A stretch of 64,000 bases of DNA from Patagioenas fasciata (GCF_037038585.1 NC_092525.1:24076867-24140866), one strand, 5' to 3'. Shown: positions 50,701 to 64,000, counted from the stretch's first letter. Notes: generated by a model from the letters alone, not told the origin. Translations and numbers: made by a program.

Positions 50701-53700
50701 ATCTTTGCCTGATGCCTGCTGCCGTGCTCCCTGACTCCAAGCCTGCTCCACCAGGGTGAGAGGGGCCGGGCAGGCACCAGCCAAAGACCAGGGGCTGCGA
50801 GGACCCCTCTCTCAATTGCACATTCCTGCTGCATCCCTCAGACAACAGACATTTGTGATCTACTGTCCAGTGTTTGGCCTCAGTGCTCATACCCAGCCCC
50901 TCCAGGCTGCCTATGCCCAGAGAGCGGTGGCTGCACAGGATGTGGGGACATCCCTGCGGGCAGGAGCTGAGCACGGTGGCAGCTTCCCAGTGCTGCTGCA
51001 GCAGATGTTAGCTGCTACCTGCTTACATGGGAATTAACTACTCAAGAGTGGGAGGTGGCTTGTTTCATGCAAATATGTAAATACAAGGAAGCATTGTTGT
51101 AATGCACAGGACCCCAAAGCAGACAAGCACACTCAGATTTCTAGTGGTGGAGGGTCCCCCCACATCCTCCTGCACTAAGAGGTGGGCTGCCAGGAATCCT
51201 AGTGAGAAACAGGTGCCTAATGAGGCAAATCAGGAAGGAGGGGGGGGCTGTGGCCATGGGAAACCTTGTGGAAGGGTGATGGTGGTGAAAGGTAAGGCTG
51301 AGCAAGGGTGAGAGAGGGAAAACGGTCATGCAAAAATCAGCGCAGGTTTCAGAATGCAAATTAAAATATTAAAAGCTGATTGCAAGTGCTCCCGCTGTGC
51401 CTCTGCAGCCCGGTGAGCTTTCTGCCAGCTCAGCAGTGACCCAGGCTGCAGCACCCCCCAGCCCCCAGCAATCTCATTGCTTGCTTAGGTCTTCATCATT
51501 GCCCATTTTGAACAGGAGGGATGCCTGTGTGCTGCTCTGCAATCACTGATTTTCTGGTGCCTCTTAGAGTTGAGAATTCAGTGAGAAATACTTGCTAGAA
51601 AGAGGCATTTACCACATTTCATGTTTTCCCTGAAAAACTAGGAGATTTCTGATCCACACTTTACTGCCACTTCCCCAGGGATGAGCTTCCCTTCCACACG
51701 GGGAGAAGCAGCAAAGGTGCATGATGGCTCAGTGGCCATTAGTGGATAGAGAGAGGTTTTATTGCTCTTGCCTTTGTCTGACATTACTTGGGAATGAGGT
51801 CTGTATCCTCTTTTCCTGGAACTGTGTTTTCTAGCAAATTGCACAACATGGTGTTTTTCTTCTTTATTGTTCCTGAAAAGTCCAAAGAGTTTGCTGGTTT
51901 AAAGTCAATCTAAAGTTAGCAGCAGAGGGGAGGGGTGGAGAAGGAGAAGGGTAAAATAACCCCAGAGAGAAAGGACATCTTTCTGAGGCTGAACAAAGCA
52001 TCTCAGATTGACTCCTGCTCATTCTTTCCAGATTTTTATTTTGCTCAAAAACCCAAGTCAAAATAATTAAATGGTGGTCAAACAGAAATGATTTATATTG
52101 GATTTTCAGCCTGTCTGCTAGACCAAAACTAACAAGTCATTCAAACACACCTTATGGAGACATGGCCCAAGGAGGAGCTCTCCCTGTCCTGCCCTGGTGA
52201 TGTCCCCATCCCGCCCACGCTCCCCTGCATGCAGCTGCCACAATTTTTGGGTGCCCAGGGACGATGTGGCATGGGGAAAGCTGCACACCCGGGCAGGACA
52301 AGCCTGGAAGTGATGCACGATGTTAATTAACGGTTGGGACAGCGTGAGTTTGATGTTGTGATGTGGAGCTGCCTAATGTAGTCACCACAGCGGGCTGATG
52401 CGGCTGTTGCTGCATCCCGCCTGCGAGACGTGGCGTTGGCCACCGTGCATTTGCTTGGCTGTGATCAGCAGATGAGAGCTTTCCATACGCATTTTGATTT
52501 AAAGTGTGAAAAAAGAGAATGAGAAATCAGTCCTTTCTGAGCACAATTGGAAAGAAACAACTACAGAAGTTGACAATTTGGGGCAAAGCTCCCTTCCTAA
52601 AAGTTTTTTCTAGATTAGCCATTTTCGGTCAGTCTCAGTCTCTCATCCTCTGAATATCCCTTGTCCCTCCCATTTCACAGGGGGTAGAAAAACAGTTAGC
52701 AGTTCCCCACTCCTAAAGAACATCTTTCAGCAGCTGGCCAAGCTGCAAAATGGATTAGCTTTGCCTTACAGCTCTGTACACAACAGTTTTCAGGCTTGCA
52801 CAGAACTCACATGGCCTTTCCAAGCAAAACATTTCCTGTGAAGCCTCTTCTGGGCATACTAGGAGACAGAAAGGAGAACTCTGGCAGCAGCATGCTGAAG
52901 AACACCAGGCAGGTGGGAGATCTGCTGTCACAGACAAAGCTAGCACTGAACTTGGGTAGGTCACGCTTTCCCGTCCTCAGAAATGAGGAGGCGAGGAGTC
53001 ATTGTGGAGCCCAGACCTAGGGTTGAGGAGGTGGGGAGAGACCTTGGGCAAGTGTCTTCTCCATCCCCAGGCAACTGGGGTCATGGGCACAGTGGCAGGT
53101 CCCAGCCTGTGGCCAGCTGGCCCGAAGGACAGCACTGACACTCTCAGACAGAGGTTAATTCAGCCCTAACGATGTGTAAGGACAAGGCAAGCGCTACCTC
53201 CAGGGACGCTGTGTCCAAGCGCTTCAGCCTGCTTTCTTCCCTTGCGCAAGCACGGGCTTTTCAGCCTGCCAGCTCTCACTTCTCCAGGGGACCTGATCCA
53301 ACCACATCCCTCCTGGCAGGAGCTAAATTGCTCTTTTTATGGTAGGAATTAGCTCCCATCGCTGGCTCTGGTTGCACTGTCCCATGCAGGATGTGGCTGG
53401 GAAGCGGGTGCATGGACGGCACAGCCTTAGAGGGGATGGGAGGGTGGCCTCTGCCCTCCACCCCCCGGGCAAGCGATGGCCTCAACCCCGGGGATATTTA
53501 ATGCCAGTGCAGATGCCAACACCACAGGCCATGCAGACTCAGCCAGTCATTTTGTGGCCAAAGCACATTCATCATGCACTCCCCTCCCCTCCTTCCTTCC
53601 CTCCCTCTGCAGAGATACCCAAATAGCAAGAGCCTGCTTTTGAGGCTGGAAGTCAGGTTTAGAATTTTAATGATATCCTGTATCCCACAGCCTTTCATTT

Positions 53701-54227
53701 GGGGAGAAACCACTCTAAATGACCCATTTTTCTTAGTATAATGATAATCATTACCAAGAGTAAAGGGAGCTCTGAGGCTGGGGACAAATGCAGTCACGGA
53801 GTACATTGGGTGGCTGATTCTGACTGGCAAAACGCTACAGAGAGAAATAAACCTTTTGTACTTAGAAAGAATGTAAAGATGTCTTTAAACATGCATGTAA
53901 ATTTGTAACAAATAAGTCACCGTGGCTTGAAATGGGAAGCAAGTGAGAGCAGCCATAAATATTTTATCTCTTTGGCAATGAGCTCCAGCAAGCAAATTGT
54001 CACATCCTTCTGGGGCAGAGGATGCTTGCTCTTGCTCTCGAACAGGGAAGCCATAGCACCTCCCAGTTTCCATGCAGTCTCCATGCTGAGCACCTTCCTC
54101 CCCTGGGACCGGCAGCAAGAGTTCCAGGAGCATCCCCATTACTGGGGTTGGGGCTCCTGCCCCTGCCCACCCCCCTTCCCAGCTCACAGCTCTTTGGAGC
54201 ACAGATCCACAACTAGAATTGATGACT

Positions 54228-54245
54228 TTATTATTATTATTATTA
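54228..54245 (+). repeat. (TTA)6 microsatellite
   Basis: Six perfect TTA units, followed closely by T-rich sequence. Confidence 0.95.
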
Positions 54246-57200
54246 GGTTTGTTTTTTTTAATGAAGAGAGTTTTTTTTTCAGAGGGAAAGAGTTTTCATT
54301 ATCAAAGAAAGCCTGAAAAACCAACAGCTCATGCAAATGAACAGCTAAATCCAAACAGGCCCCAGGCCAGACAAGCAGCCTACACCTCCTGCATGGTGGA
54401 GTGCTGCCTAACACACAGCTCAGACACCCGCAGGGGCCCCTTACAGCGTTTGGTTGGGCCACTGGTGGTCTGAGTTGCACAAGGTGTATGGGAGCATCCC
54501 CAGCTGGCCGACACAGCAGCATGGATGCAAAAGAGAGGTTACTAGAGATCCTGACTGAGATATACAGGTTGTTACATCAAATCTCTCAGCACACGCTCAC
54601 TCCAGCCACCCCAACCCCTTCCTGGCTGCAGCAGCTCCCAGCACCTCTCAGGTCTGGCTCCAGGTGGATTGGAGCATCACTGTGTCACTGCCTTGGAGGC
54701 AGGAGGAGCACCTTGGGGAGGGCAGCACTGTAGAAACACAAATCCCCAGGCCTTCATCAGACGTGCTCCTGGAAGCTGAGATCAGGGCATTTGCAGCCAT
54801 GGCTCTTAGCCTCCAAGCTCTGCTGAGAGGTGACCCTGCAGCCACTGAAGCCAGGGATCAGAAGATGCTCCATGGAGCAGAGCCACCATCCTGCCCCTAT
54901 GCTTCCAGGTACTGGAGCAAATTTGGGGAACTCGGCTTGGTCACAACTCTCTGTGCAACCTTGGAAGTCCTTCACCTTTAGAGCAGGAATCAAAGCTCAG
55001 CTGCTTGCTGGAGATGGCGTTAGGCTGAACACACCGCAGACTCATGAGTGCTGCATGAGGGTATAAACAGAGGTGCTGTAGAGAGTTGTCTCTGAGATGA
55101 AACACAAGGCACCTCTTCTAGTGTCCACACTTCAGTCTAGAAGTCATTAGCTGCCTCTGGCAATGGTGTTCAAGCATCTAAATAATTCAATGAGGTGCGA
55201 CCCAAGGAAAACCTGTAAACAAATAATTGATTGTGAGAGCAAGTTCTGATCCCAGGTAATTGCTCTCTTCTGGAATAGCCTGCAGCAGCCCCTTGGCCTG
55301 GCTCATATGCCAAGGATGTAGCTGGTTAGGTCTGTGAGTGATATAAGATGCCTGGCCTCTGGATGCTGGAATTAAATTAGACACCAGCAAGACAGATTTT
55401 ATTAGATTTATTAGATGGCTGGTAGAAGAAAGGCTGGAAACCAGAAGAGAAATGTCTCCCTGGCGACCCCTGGGCTGGCATTATTTTTCTTGCACTGCCT
55501 CAAGATGGGTGCAATGTTTATTTCCCAAGTGATGTCAGAGCAGCAGCCACCACTGTTGCCACCATGCCAGAGGCTGGGCCATGCACAGCATTGGGAGGGT
55601 GACCCTGAGCTTGGTGTCTATGCAGAGGGACAACCGCATCTGCCTGTCATCCTCCTGAGCCTAACAAGCATCACGGCACACTGTCCTGCAGAACACATGT
55701 TCCAGAAGGATCTGACAGTGGCTTGGACTTAAATGATAGAAAAAAAATGTAGGGCAGAGTCCACGGAGGCCCATCTCCAGCTCTGTGGCACCAACAACCC
55801 CCTACCATGACTCACCCATGATTTAAGACCAGACAAGTTAATAGCTGTCTGCTGGACAATGTGCCACTGGGAGTTCTTGTCCTGCTAAGATTTCATGATG
55901 ACCAGCGGTGAGCTATTGCCATCAATAATTAACATTGGAGCAGCCTTGCCAAAATAAATCAGCCAAGTGTGTGGCAAGGCAAAGGTCCCTTGATTTTGCA
56001 GATCACCTGCCAGTTTGTTCTTGTTTGTTGTCTCTGTGTTGCTGAGGTTTGAGGTGAGCTTTGCTGCACTTGAACTTGGCAAAAAAAACCCATTATGTTC
56101 TTGGTGAAGCTGTTACTGGGGTACATCCATGCTGTGCTCCCTGCTCACAAGTCTTGGGGAGAAAAGTAGCCAAAGTGTCTTCTTGTCTCATGGTTAAATG
56201 GTTCAGCTGCAAGTGCAACACACTGAGCAGCTCCACACCATTCCTCAGAAACCCCATCTCCCCCGGCAGGGCAGGTGGCTGCCTTGGACCTGAGTGAGCA
56301 GCAGCATGCCAGGTGTCATCAGAGGATGAGACCTGTTGTCACAGGAGAGGCTCTGTCTCAGGAAGGTGTCCTCTGAGGAACAGATGAGGAATAAACCCTG
56401 AGAGAGGCAGCCACACAACTAATGTCAGCAACACCATCTCAGGGTGGTTTGGGAAAACAGACCACAGCAAAATTACCCCAGGGATTAAGTGGATCCCTCT
56501 CACAAGAAGGGGAGAGTTCCTCAGCGAGGTTTGGAGGCAGCATTGCACGCAGCTCGGGTACATGGCAGGGAAAGGGCAGCTTTGCCAGGCTCAGCAGGAG
56601 CCACCAGACATGCTCTCCTTTTATCACCATCACTGTGCTCTCCAGTGGCCAGCAGCTGCCTTGCGTTAATTAAGAATAGAACAATCACTCTTAATCTGAG
56701 GCCAAACTGATGGCAGCAGACTGCCCGGCTCATCCCACTGCCACCAACCACGTGCTCAGGACACAGAGGGAATAGCAGTGGCATAATTTTCTCTCTGCTT
56801 GCTGCCCAGCTGTAATGTGCCACCACAGCCTGGCAGCCTGAACAAGCCCAGGGCAGGTCCCAGGGAGGGCAAGATGACCCTTGCTTTGTGCAGGAACTGT
56901 ATCTTGGGGCTGGCAGATGAGCTACTTGTCCTCACAAAGTGCCTCCCCACCTACACGATGCTGAAGCTGACTCCTCTCCTCGAACAGAGAGACAAGGGGG
57001 GAGCTTTCCCCTGGCAGCAGAACACACACAGTCATTTTTGCTGTCCTTCCACCCTAGGACAGAGCTTCCTAAAGAGCTGGCACAACACCTCCCTAAAACA
57101 ATTGAGTGCAGAAAGTGCTCAATACCTTCAGCATCAAGCAACAGGGGTCTCCAGGATTGCAGCAGTCAGACCCTTCTGTCTTTCCAGCTCTTATCTTTTG

Positions 57201-57336
57201 AGCTTGCTCTGCTTTGTATGCATCAGCCTCTTGTCACCCACAGCTTCTCCTTCTGCTACGTGGGTGAGGGAGGAGGTAAGAGGACAGGTCCCTCACCTAC
57301 TGCCTCCAAGTCTGGCCCAAGGTCAGGGAAAACAAC

Positions 57337-57361
57337 TTTTTTTTTTTTTTTTTTTTTTTTT
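57337..57361 (+). repeat. Poly-T tract
   Basis: About 25 consecutive T. On the minus strand this would be a poly-A tail, but the sequence at 57362-57500 shows no TTTATT signal and no recognisable retroposed gene. Confidence 0.9.
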
Positions 57362-58211
57362 AAGTAGATGCCTGCAGAGCTCAGATTTGGCTTTCCTATG
57401 AGATTTCCAGAATTCTGCCTTAGAGCCCTCAACAGCTCCTTCCCCTGCAAGCTTTTAGCACCAGGAAACTCCTAGCACTCTCCTATTTATAGCTTCACGC
57501 ACCAGCCTCCACTTTCTGTTAATTAGCTGATTCCACTCAATCGCATGTGGATGAGGTGAGGGGCAGCCAGAGCCTCTGGGGCACCTGACGCTGCCAAAGC
57601 AGATTTGGGAGCACTTGGTGGCCTGGGTGAAGGTGCGGGGACCAGCTCTCCCAGGAAAATTTGTGCATCCCTGGGAGAGTGAGGACAAGGATGAACAAGA
57701 GCAGGAAGCCTTTCCATCTTTCAGCTGTGGGGATTTCCAGCAGACAGTGGGGCAAAATGTCCATGTGAGGACTGTGCACTGGTTCCATATTTTCCTTTCC
57801 CCCAATACTGATAACCTGAGGTTATGTGAGGACCTAGCAGTGATTCACACACAAAAGTAGAGCCTCACGCTACTGAAATCAGATCCAAATTTTACACTCC
57901 TGGCCTGGGCTGGTGCTGGTGTTTGCATTTGTGTCTGTTTGTAGCACAGAAAAAAACAAAGCTCTGGGGCTTTTCTTGCAAGTGAAACTTGTTGACCAGT
58001 TTGGTTTGACCTCTCTATCTAGGAAGGTGCTAGCAGAGGTCCAAGTTGGTCGTGTTTTGGTGTATTTTAGTTAGATGACTTGTGCAAATGCAAGTTACAG
58101 GTGCACTGTCAGCCCTGCGGTGCCTGCGGTGCCTGCAGTCCCACACACTGAGTGCCTGGTCACCTCTGTGATGTGCTTCGTCCCCAGCATAGGGATGACC
58201 TGGCTTCTTCA

Positions 58212-58232
58212 GAAAAAAACAAACAAACAAAA
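58212..58232 (+). repeat. A-rich/(AAAC)n tract 1
   Basis: An A run followed by AAC/AAAC units. It lies about 190 bp upstream of a second similar tract in the same orientation. Confidence 0.85.
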
Positions 58233-58420
58233 TAGTTTCCCAGATGGGGCAGATCCTGCTTGGGGAACTGGCAGTGTCGTGGGTAACCTGGCTAGAGGAC
58301 CAGTGAGGGAGTTGGTTACGTCTACTGACAGCACATTGCAGGTGGGGTGAGTGGGAGCATGCTGGAGGAAACAGTCTAATTCCAACAGGGTCTTGCAAAA
58401 GTGGAGAAACAGCCTGGAAT

Positions 58421-58476
58421 ACAAACAAACAAACAAAAAACAAAACCAAACCCAACCAAAACAAAAAAAAACAAAC
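58421..58476 (+). repeat. A-rich/(AAAC)n tract 2
   Basis: Four ACAA units lead into an A/C-only stretch of about 55 bp with no G or T. The second half is degenerate (AACC/AAAC). Confidence 0.9.
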
Positions 58477-59999
58477 GCATGGGTGTAGCATGGGTATAGT
58501 TGGTAGTTGGGTCATATTCTCCTGGCAAAGGGAGGTCAAATCACAGCTGGGAGAGCCAGTGCTGGGTGCAGTGTTTGCAGGGGCACCAGGGTGGGAGGGC
58601 AGTGAGACAGGGAAGATGCTGATGGGCTTGGACAGAGGAACAGCAGTTCCTCTAAAGGAACTGCAGTTTTTGCTGGGAAAAGGGTAAATTGTTTTGGTAG
58701 TGTCAAAACATAGTATTATAATTTTAACATTTTATGTACAAATCAAAATGAATCATTTAACTTCTCTAAATGGTATGTTTAAACACCCAAAATGCCTGAA
58801 AAGCCTTTTTTTTTAAATTATTTTTTGACACGTCTGTCGAATATCATCAAACTTAGTGTGCTTGTGAATGGGGAGATGTTCCTGGCAGCTCCAGCCAGCT
58901 GCATCAGCAGCAGAGCCCTGGCAGAATGGCCACAGGGGACAGGGCTGCGAACACAAAAGGCCATCCACTCCACGCAGGGCTCTGCTTTGGGCAAGCAGCA
59001 GTTCCCCACTCCATCACAAAATGATGTGATTGACAGGGTGGTTTTATTTTTTTCCTACTGAGGCAACAGGTCTGATACTTTCTGCTTGGGTTTCTTTTTG
59101 GGAAAGTGGGGAGAAATTAACCACCTGAGGGAAATGAGGCGTTTGCAGGGTGAGAGCATGGTGGATGGATTCATGGTGTATGCAGGAGATGGTATCGCCT
59201 GCCAGCCCTGCTGCACTGGTTATTTTGGGCAGGCTCTGGGAACAGTTTGCAGCTCTTTCCCGGTTTTGCCATGCCTACATTGGTAAATTATCTGTAATCA
59301 TTAGCAAGTGGGCTGTTTCCTCTTTCAGACACAATTAGTGGGCATAGTCCGGAAAAATCTTCCGCAATCTCATTTCCTTCACAGGATGCACTTGAGATGC
59401 CGGTACTGCCTCGGAGCAAGCAGGAGGGCGCAGAAGCACCTTCCCCATTCCCCAGGGTATGAGCATTCCCCTCAGCAATGCTCCCCCTCCATCAGTGCCC
59501 AGGGAATGCCCTGGTGGGACAAGTGAAATCCCAGCGTGTAGGTCAGCGGAGGCAGAACGAGACGCCCACCGGCATTGATTTTCAGCAAGGTGACGCAGGA
59601 ACACGCAATGGCATGGCAATTACGTGATTTATAGTTCCTCAGTCAGAGGAGAATTTGCTCTCCTTGTAAATCCCATCCTTATGTGGTGCACAGAGCTCAC
59701 AAATTATTCAGTGGGTCATAAAAAGCGTAAGCAATTAACAGCCGCGTCCCAGCCCCGACCTCTGCTGAGAGCAGGTCACTTGGCTGTTATTCGGTTGCTC
59801 CCTGAAGCACAGCTGGCTGCCGGGGAGCGGTGCCATTACCCAGGTGGCTCTGCCACAGCCAGCTTTCGGTCCTCACAAAAGGTGGCTCTGCCCATCACCA
59901 TGTCCTGCCCCACGCTGGACAGAGCTGTGACACAGGGCACGGCAGGCACTGGGGAAAGGGCTTTGTGGAGCAGCAGCTCTTCAGAGGGCTGAAGGACTA

Positions 60000-60185
60000 A
60001 GTGAAGGGGAGCTTTGGATTTACACTCAGCAAAGCTGGAATAAATCAAAGCAATTAAAGTGCAAATGAAGCTTTAAGCAGCACAGCATCCTAACTACCTG
60101 GGAAGTGCATTGTGTATACTTTTGCCTTGTTCACTCCCTCTTTTATTTATAGACAGAATTCAAATCACTTAAATAATTTAAACTA
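60000..60185. promoter_or_regulatory. AT-rich enhancer-like segment upstream of TMEM121 coding exon
   Basis: It contains AATCAAAGCAATTAAAG (including a TCF/LEF-like ATCAAAG), CACTTAAATAATTTAAAC with NKX-like CACTTAA, and an MEF2-type TTATTTATAG at 60143-60152. It is 3 kb upstream of the start codon. Motif-based inference. Confidence 0.22.
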
Positions 60186-62580
60186 ATTTGCCAGGTAGAG
60201 CCAGGGTTCAGAAGCACCTGTTGGCATTAATGAGGCTGTGTTTTGACAGTGGCTCCAGAAACCCTCCAGGTTTGCCTGCAGCCACTTGCTCCCCACACCT
60301 TGGAGATGGGGTTTGCATGGGTGTGGGGGATGCCAGCAGCTCACTGTGGTGCCTGGTGCCATCCAGGTGATGCTGGACATGGGCAGCAAGCAGAGGCAGG
60401 AGAGGATGTGGGAGGGCACTGGTGATGGGTGGCTGTGGGTTGCAGACACCAGTAACGGCAGAGCTAGCGGCAATTAATCACACTGCAATGAGCCACCGGT
60501 GTAATGGTTGGGAGCACACTAATTTTCTTCCAAACTACCTAGTGTAGCAAAGGCTGTGACCACACGTCCTCACGTAACCACAGGTTCTTTATAGCAGCTG
60601 GGAGGGCTGGGAAAAACAGGCGAAAGACCGAGAAATAACTCCACAGCCAGAGCAGAGGCATCAGAGTAATAAGAGCAGGGGCTGGCTTGCTCCAAACAGA
60701 GCTGTTTGCATAGAATAGTGGTAGATGACAATATGTGATTATGGATAGAATTTTGTCCTGGTGAGGAGGCCCATAGTTGCCAAGATAGAAGCATCGCTGC
60801 AATGCCTGCTCATGGGAGCCCTGGCACTGAGCAGGATGCAAAGCCTGCTAGATTGCTTCCCATAGGAAGGCTCCAATCTGGCTTGCTGGCATCTGTAACA
60901 CTCCGAGCTCATCATGTTCAGGTGAGCTGCCTTTTATTTATAAGAATTGCTGCAGAAAGAAAAATTTTGTGAATACTTGTCTAAACAAATATTTGCCTCA
61001 GATATGCTCTTGTGGCTATCTGACATGCTCCTTTTCTTGTTTATATCCAGGAAGTTTCTCAAGTGGTTTCTGCATGTACTGTCAAATACAGTCATTTAAA
61101 AATTATGAACCAGGATTTCCCAGGGTAAAGATTGGTTAGAAACTAGCTGGTTTTTTAAATAGTCCTCTGAGAAGAGTTTTACATTCCCCATCCATGGAAG
61201 GATGGTCACACATCACTCCAGCTGCCAAGATCTATTCCACAGATAGGCAGAGACCTCCGTATTTCTAAATAGCACTGGGGCTGCAAGAGGTGGGGAAAGT
61301 ACCAGCTGTTGCACAGCTCAAAAAGAATAAGATCTTGCGCTGCAGCAAATGCTTGGAAACTATTTGCAAAAGGCAAGAGAGGTGCTTGCCCTGGGTAATA
61401 TAGGATTTAACCTGAGAGAAAGCAGCGCTTGAGTCCTGTGATTCAGCTCTGCCCCACGATCCTGTTCCTCTGCTCTGAAAGGTCACTGTAACAAATGCAC
61501 ATGTTTATCAAATCCATCCCAAGCTGCTGCGAGTTGTTCAGGAGCGGACAAGAGGGAAGAATCCACCGTTTGAACATGTTTTTTGCAGAAAACAGTCTGC
61601 TCAGCGCTGGTGGTAAAAGGCTTGTTTGCTGCTGTTGTAAACAGTGTGAATTAATATTGCCCGGTGCCCTGGGTAGGCATCGAGAGGCAGGGTAGGGTTT
61701 TTCTGAGTGTTTTCATGTAGGCGTGAGGACAGCTTGGGCTGGGAGCGTCTACCTTCCCTGGCTTCCCAGACCACACATGTAATGCAGAGAGGGAGAAGGA
61801 CATGATTTACCAGCAAGCTGCTTCCTAACCTTAACGTGCTGTGATGCACCCACTGCCCTTTAAATAATCGCTGTCTTTTGAAGGCATAAATACTTCAGAG
61901 GGAAAGAAAAAAGAACACCATTCCCTCCTGAAAGACCTAATTTATCTGGAATTATCCATCCTTGGCTATAAATCCCCTGTAAAACTTGGCACAAGTTTAA
62001 AAGCAGTTACAGCAAAGACTGTATATTTTTATCCGAAACCTCAAGAAAGAACAAATTCAAGTGCTAAACGGCAGATACAAAGCATGGTGGGAGCAGGGCT
62101 GTGGTGAGTGCCTTACCAGGGTAGCACCGTTTAGGGGTCCTCATTAATCCTCTTGGGCTTTTGAGTTTCTTTCTGAGCAACTCCTGCCTGAGAAATTATT
62201 TTAACGTGCCAGTTTTCCCAGCTGTGCCTGAGTCTAGCAGTGGGCTCAGAAGAGCAATGTGGGGGTCCTGGGAGCAGGTTTTAAGTTCACTGCTAAGGTT
62301 TGCTGAGCACCATGTCTCACCTGCCATGTCCTTTGGGAACCAGGGCACAGGTACCCTCATCCCTGGTGTCCACCTGCTCAGGCACATGTCAGATCTGGCT
62401 CTGAGTAATCTGGCTTCCCACTTTTTCTTCTTTGTTGTTCTTCTTCCCCCGAAGCAGGAGAGAATCCATCTTTTATTTAAATGAGGTCTCATAAACATAA
62501 GCAGCTGCAATACACTTGCCTGTGCAAAGTAGAGCAGGTTTTCAATGTCTAATGCTTGTTCTCTGCTCTCTTTTCCAGGG

Positions 62581-62640
62581 ATGGAGGGATGCATGTGCAG
62601 CTGGGAGCAGAAGGAGCACAGCACAGCCCTGTGGGGATAG
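62581..62640 (+). other. Upstream ORF 1 in TMEM121 leader (19 codons)
   Basis: The ATG at 62581, just 2 nt inside the predicted exon, opens 19 codons and ends at TAG 62638-62640. A second in-frame ATG lies at 62593. It would be translated only if the acceptor at 62577-62578 is used. Confidence 0.35.
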
Positions 62641-62807
62641 GTGTGAAGGTGGTTCTTCGTGAGGACTCAGCAGGACCCCCACAAATCCCAGAGGAACGCA
62701 GGGTGTCACTGGGGAGAGGAGAACTCCCCTCCCTGCTGCCCAGTTGCCTCCTGCCTTTCCAGAGATCTGTGCCAGGATTTGGGGCTCAGCCCCCGAAGGT
62801 GCATTAG
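62589..62807 (+). other. Upstream ORF 2 in TMEM121 leader (72 codons)
   Basis: The ATG at 62589 overlaps upstream ORF 1 in another frame and stays open for 72 codons to TAG at 62805-62807. The peptide has no recognisable domain. It is the longest upstream ORF in the predicted leader and could repress main-ORF translation. Confidence 0.3.
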
Positions 62808-62838
62808 TGCTATAGGATCACCGGAGACCCTGACAGTG

Positions 62839-62895
62839 ATGGGGGACCTACCACGGAGGAGAGACATCCCTCGAGGAGGCCGTGCACCTCTGTGA
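62839..62895 (+). other. Upstream ORF 3 in TMEM121 leader (18 codons)
   Basis: The ATG at 62839 is followed by GGG, so it has a G at +4. It opens 18 codons ending at TGA 62893-62895. It is short and arginine/proline-rich with no known domain. Confidence 0.3.
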
Positions 62896-63035
62896 ACCCT
62901 GGCTGCTGGTGGCAGAGGCTGCCTGGGGCTGGGGGCAGAGCTGTGGTGCCTTCAGGGCACAGCCAGCAAAGGGCCAAGAGCTGGGGACAGCTCCTCTGGG
63001 GACCTCTTCCTGGGACAACCTAGGTCCCCAGGCTT

Positions 63036-63067
63036 GCCGTGGATGTCCCCTTGTCCCTCGCTGGCAG
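63036..63067 (+). other. Alternative 3' splice site near the TMEM121 start
   Basis: A C/T-rich run ending GGCAG, with AG at 63066-63067, could serve as an acceptor 47 nt before the start codon. Exon sequence 63068-63114 contains no ATG, so its use would give a short leader without upstream ORFs. The pyrimidine tract is broken by several purines, making it weaker than the site at 62577-62578. Confidence 0.3.
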
Positions 63068-63081
63068 GACTGCTCCCCTAG
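63043..63081 (+). other. Upstream ORF 4 in TMEM121 leader (12 codons, in frame with main ORF)
   Basis: The ATG at 63043 is exactly 72 nt upstream of the main start and in the same frame, but TAG at 63079-63081 closes it after 12 codons. It therefore cannot give an N-terminally extended protein unless the stop is read through or spliced out. Confidence 0.3.

Positions 63082-64000
<919 letters not shown>

Larger units (their letters stand above)
30866..62578 (+). other. TMEM121: Inferred large 5'UTR intron of TMEM121
   Basis: If the donor at 30866 joins the acceptor at 62577-62578, this 31.7-kb segment is an intron within the 5'UTR. No coding exon was recognised inside it. It contains a CR1 tail, a (GTT)11 microsatellite, A/C-rich tracts, an AT-rich palindromic block and several AT-rich enhancer-like segments, each listed separately. 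Further noncoding exons cannot be excluded. Confidence 0.35.
39651..62578. other. Noncoding, inferred right part of TMEM121 5'UTR intron
   Basis: Unique sequence with the AT palindrome block at 44240-44321, (TTA)6, two A/C tracts, a poly-T tract and AT-rich segments near 42000, 46640-46960, 47540 and 60000. A short GGTGCCTGC repeat lies at 58118-58140. A 200-codon frame at 56799-57401 ends by translating the poly-T run and is not gene-like. Confidence 0.6.

Noticed and set aside
56799-57401. 200-codon + strand open frame
   Set aside because: Its end is a run of phenylalanine from translating the poly-T tract at 57337-57361. No domain was recognised.
57362-57600. Minus-strand processed pseudogene suggested by the poly-T tract
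   Set aside because: No polyadenylation signal is correctly placed, and no protein similarity was recognised in the adjacent sequence.
7819-60943. MEF2-type sites (YTAWWWWTAR) at 7819, 23885, 42158, 57483, 60143 and 60934
   Set aside because: Six matches against roughly four expected by chance in 64 kb is not an enrichment. They are kept only as minor context.

Overview
This is vertebrate nuclear DNA, most likely from a bird. There are no operons, long stretches carry no gene, CpG is depleted outside one dense CpG island, and interspersed repeats are sparse. The two recognisable retroposons are 3' ends of CR1 LINEs, the standard avian/reptilian family. The low repeat load favours a bird over a crocodilian or turtle, but the species cannot be named from this window.

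Only one protein-coding gene is well supported. It is TMEM121 (also called hole), whose coding region starts at 63115 on the + strand and runs off the right edge after 295 codons. It is read without interruption, has a strong Kozak context, and encodes a multi-pass membrane protein. A pyrimidine tract and AG at 62577-62578 suggest the coding exon carries about 536 nt of 5'UTR with four upstream ORFs. A second AG at 63066-63067 would remove all four.

Layout: 1-30051 is noncoding and apparently intergenic. It holds an unusual 251-bp near-identical duplication (3346-3596 and 4818-5068), a CR1 tail (12893-13118), short tandem repeats and several AT-rich enhancer-like segments. At 30052-30433 lies a degenerate minisatellite of about 48 bp per unit, abutting the only CpG island (about 30296-31260). 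The island contains a consensus splice donor at 30865/30866. I infer that it is the TMEM121 promoter and noncoding first exon, which makes 30866-62578 a 5'UTR intron of about 31.7 kb. That intron holds one CR1 tail, microsatellites, an AT-rich cruciform-prone stretch and more homeodomain-rich segments.

I found no convincing tRNA, rRNA, CRISPR, viral or complete mobile element. The other long open frames look like chance or repeat-driven frames; the best of them (16488-17171) is listed with low confidence. Regulatory calls are inference from motif content only, because conservation could not be tested.
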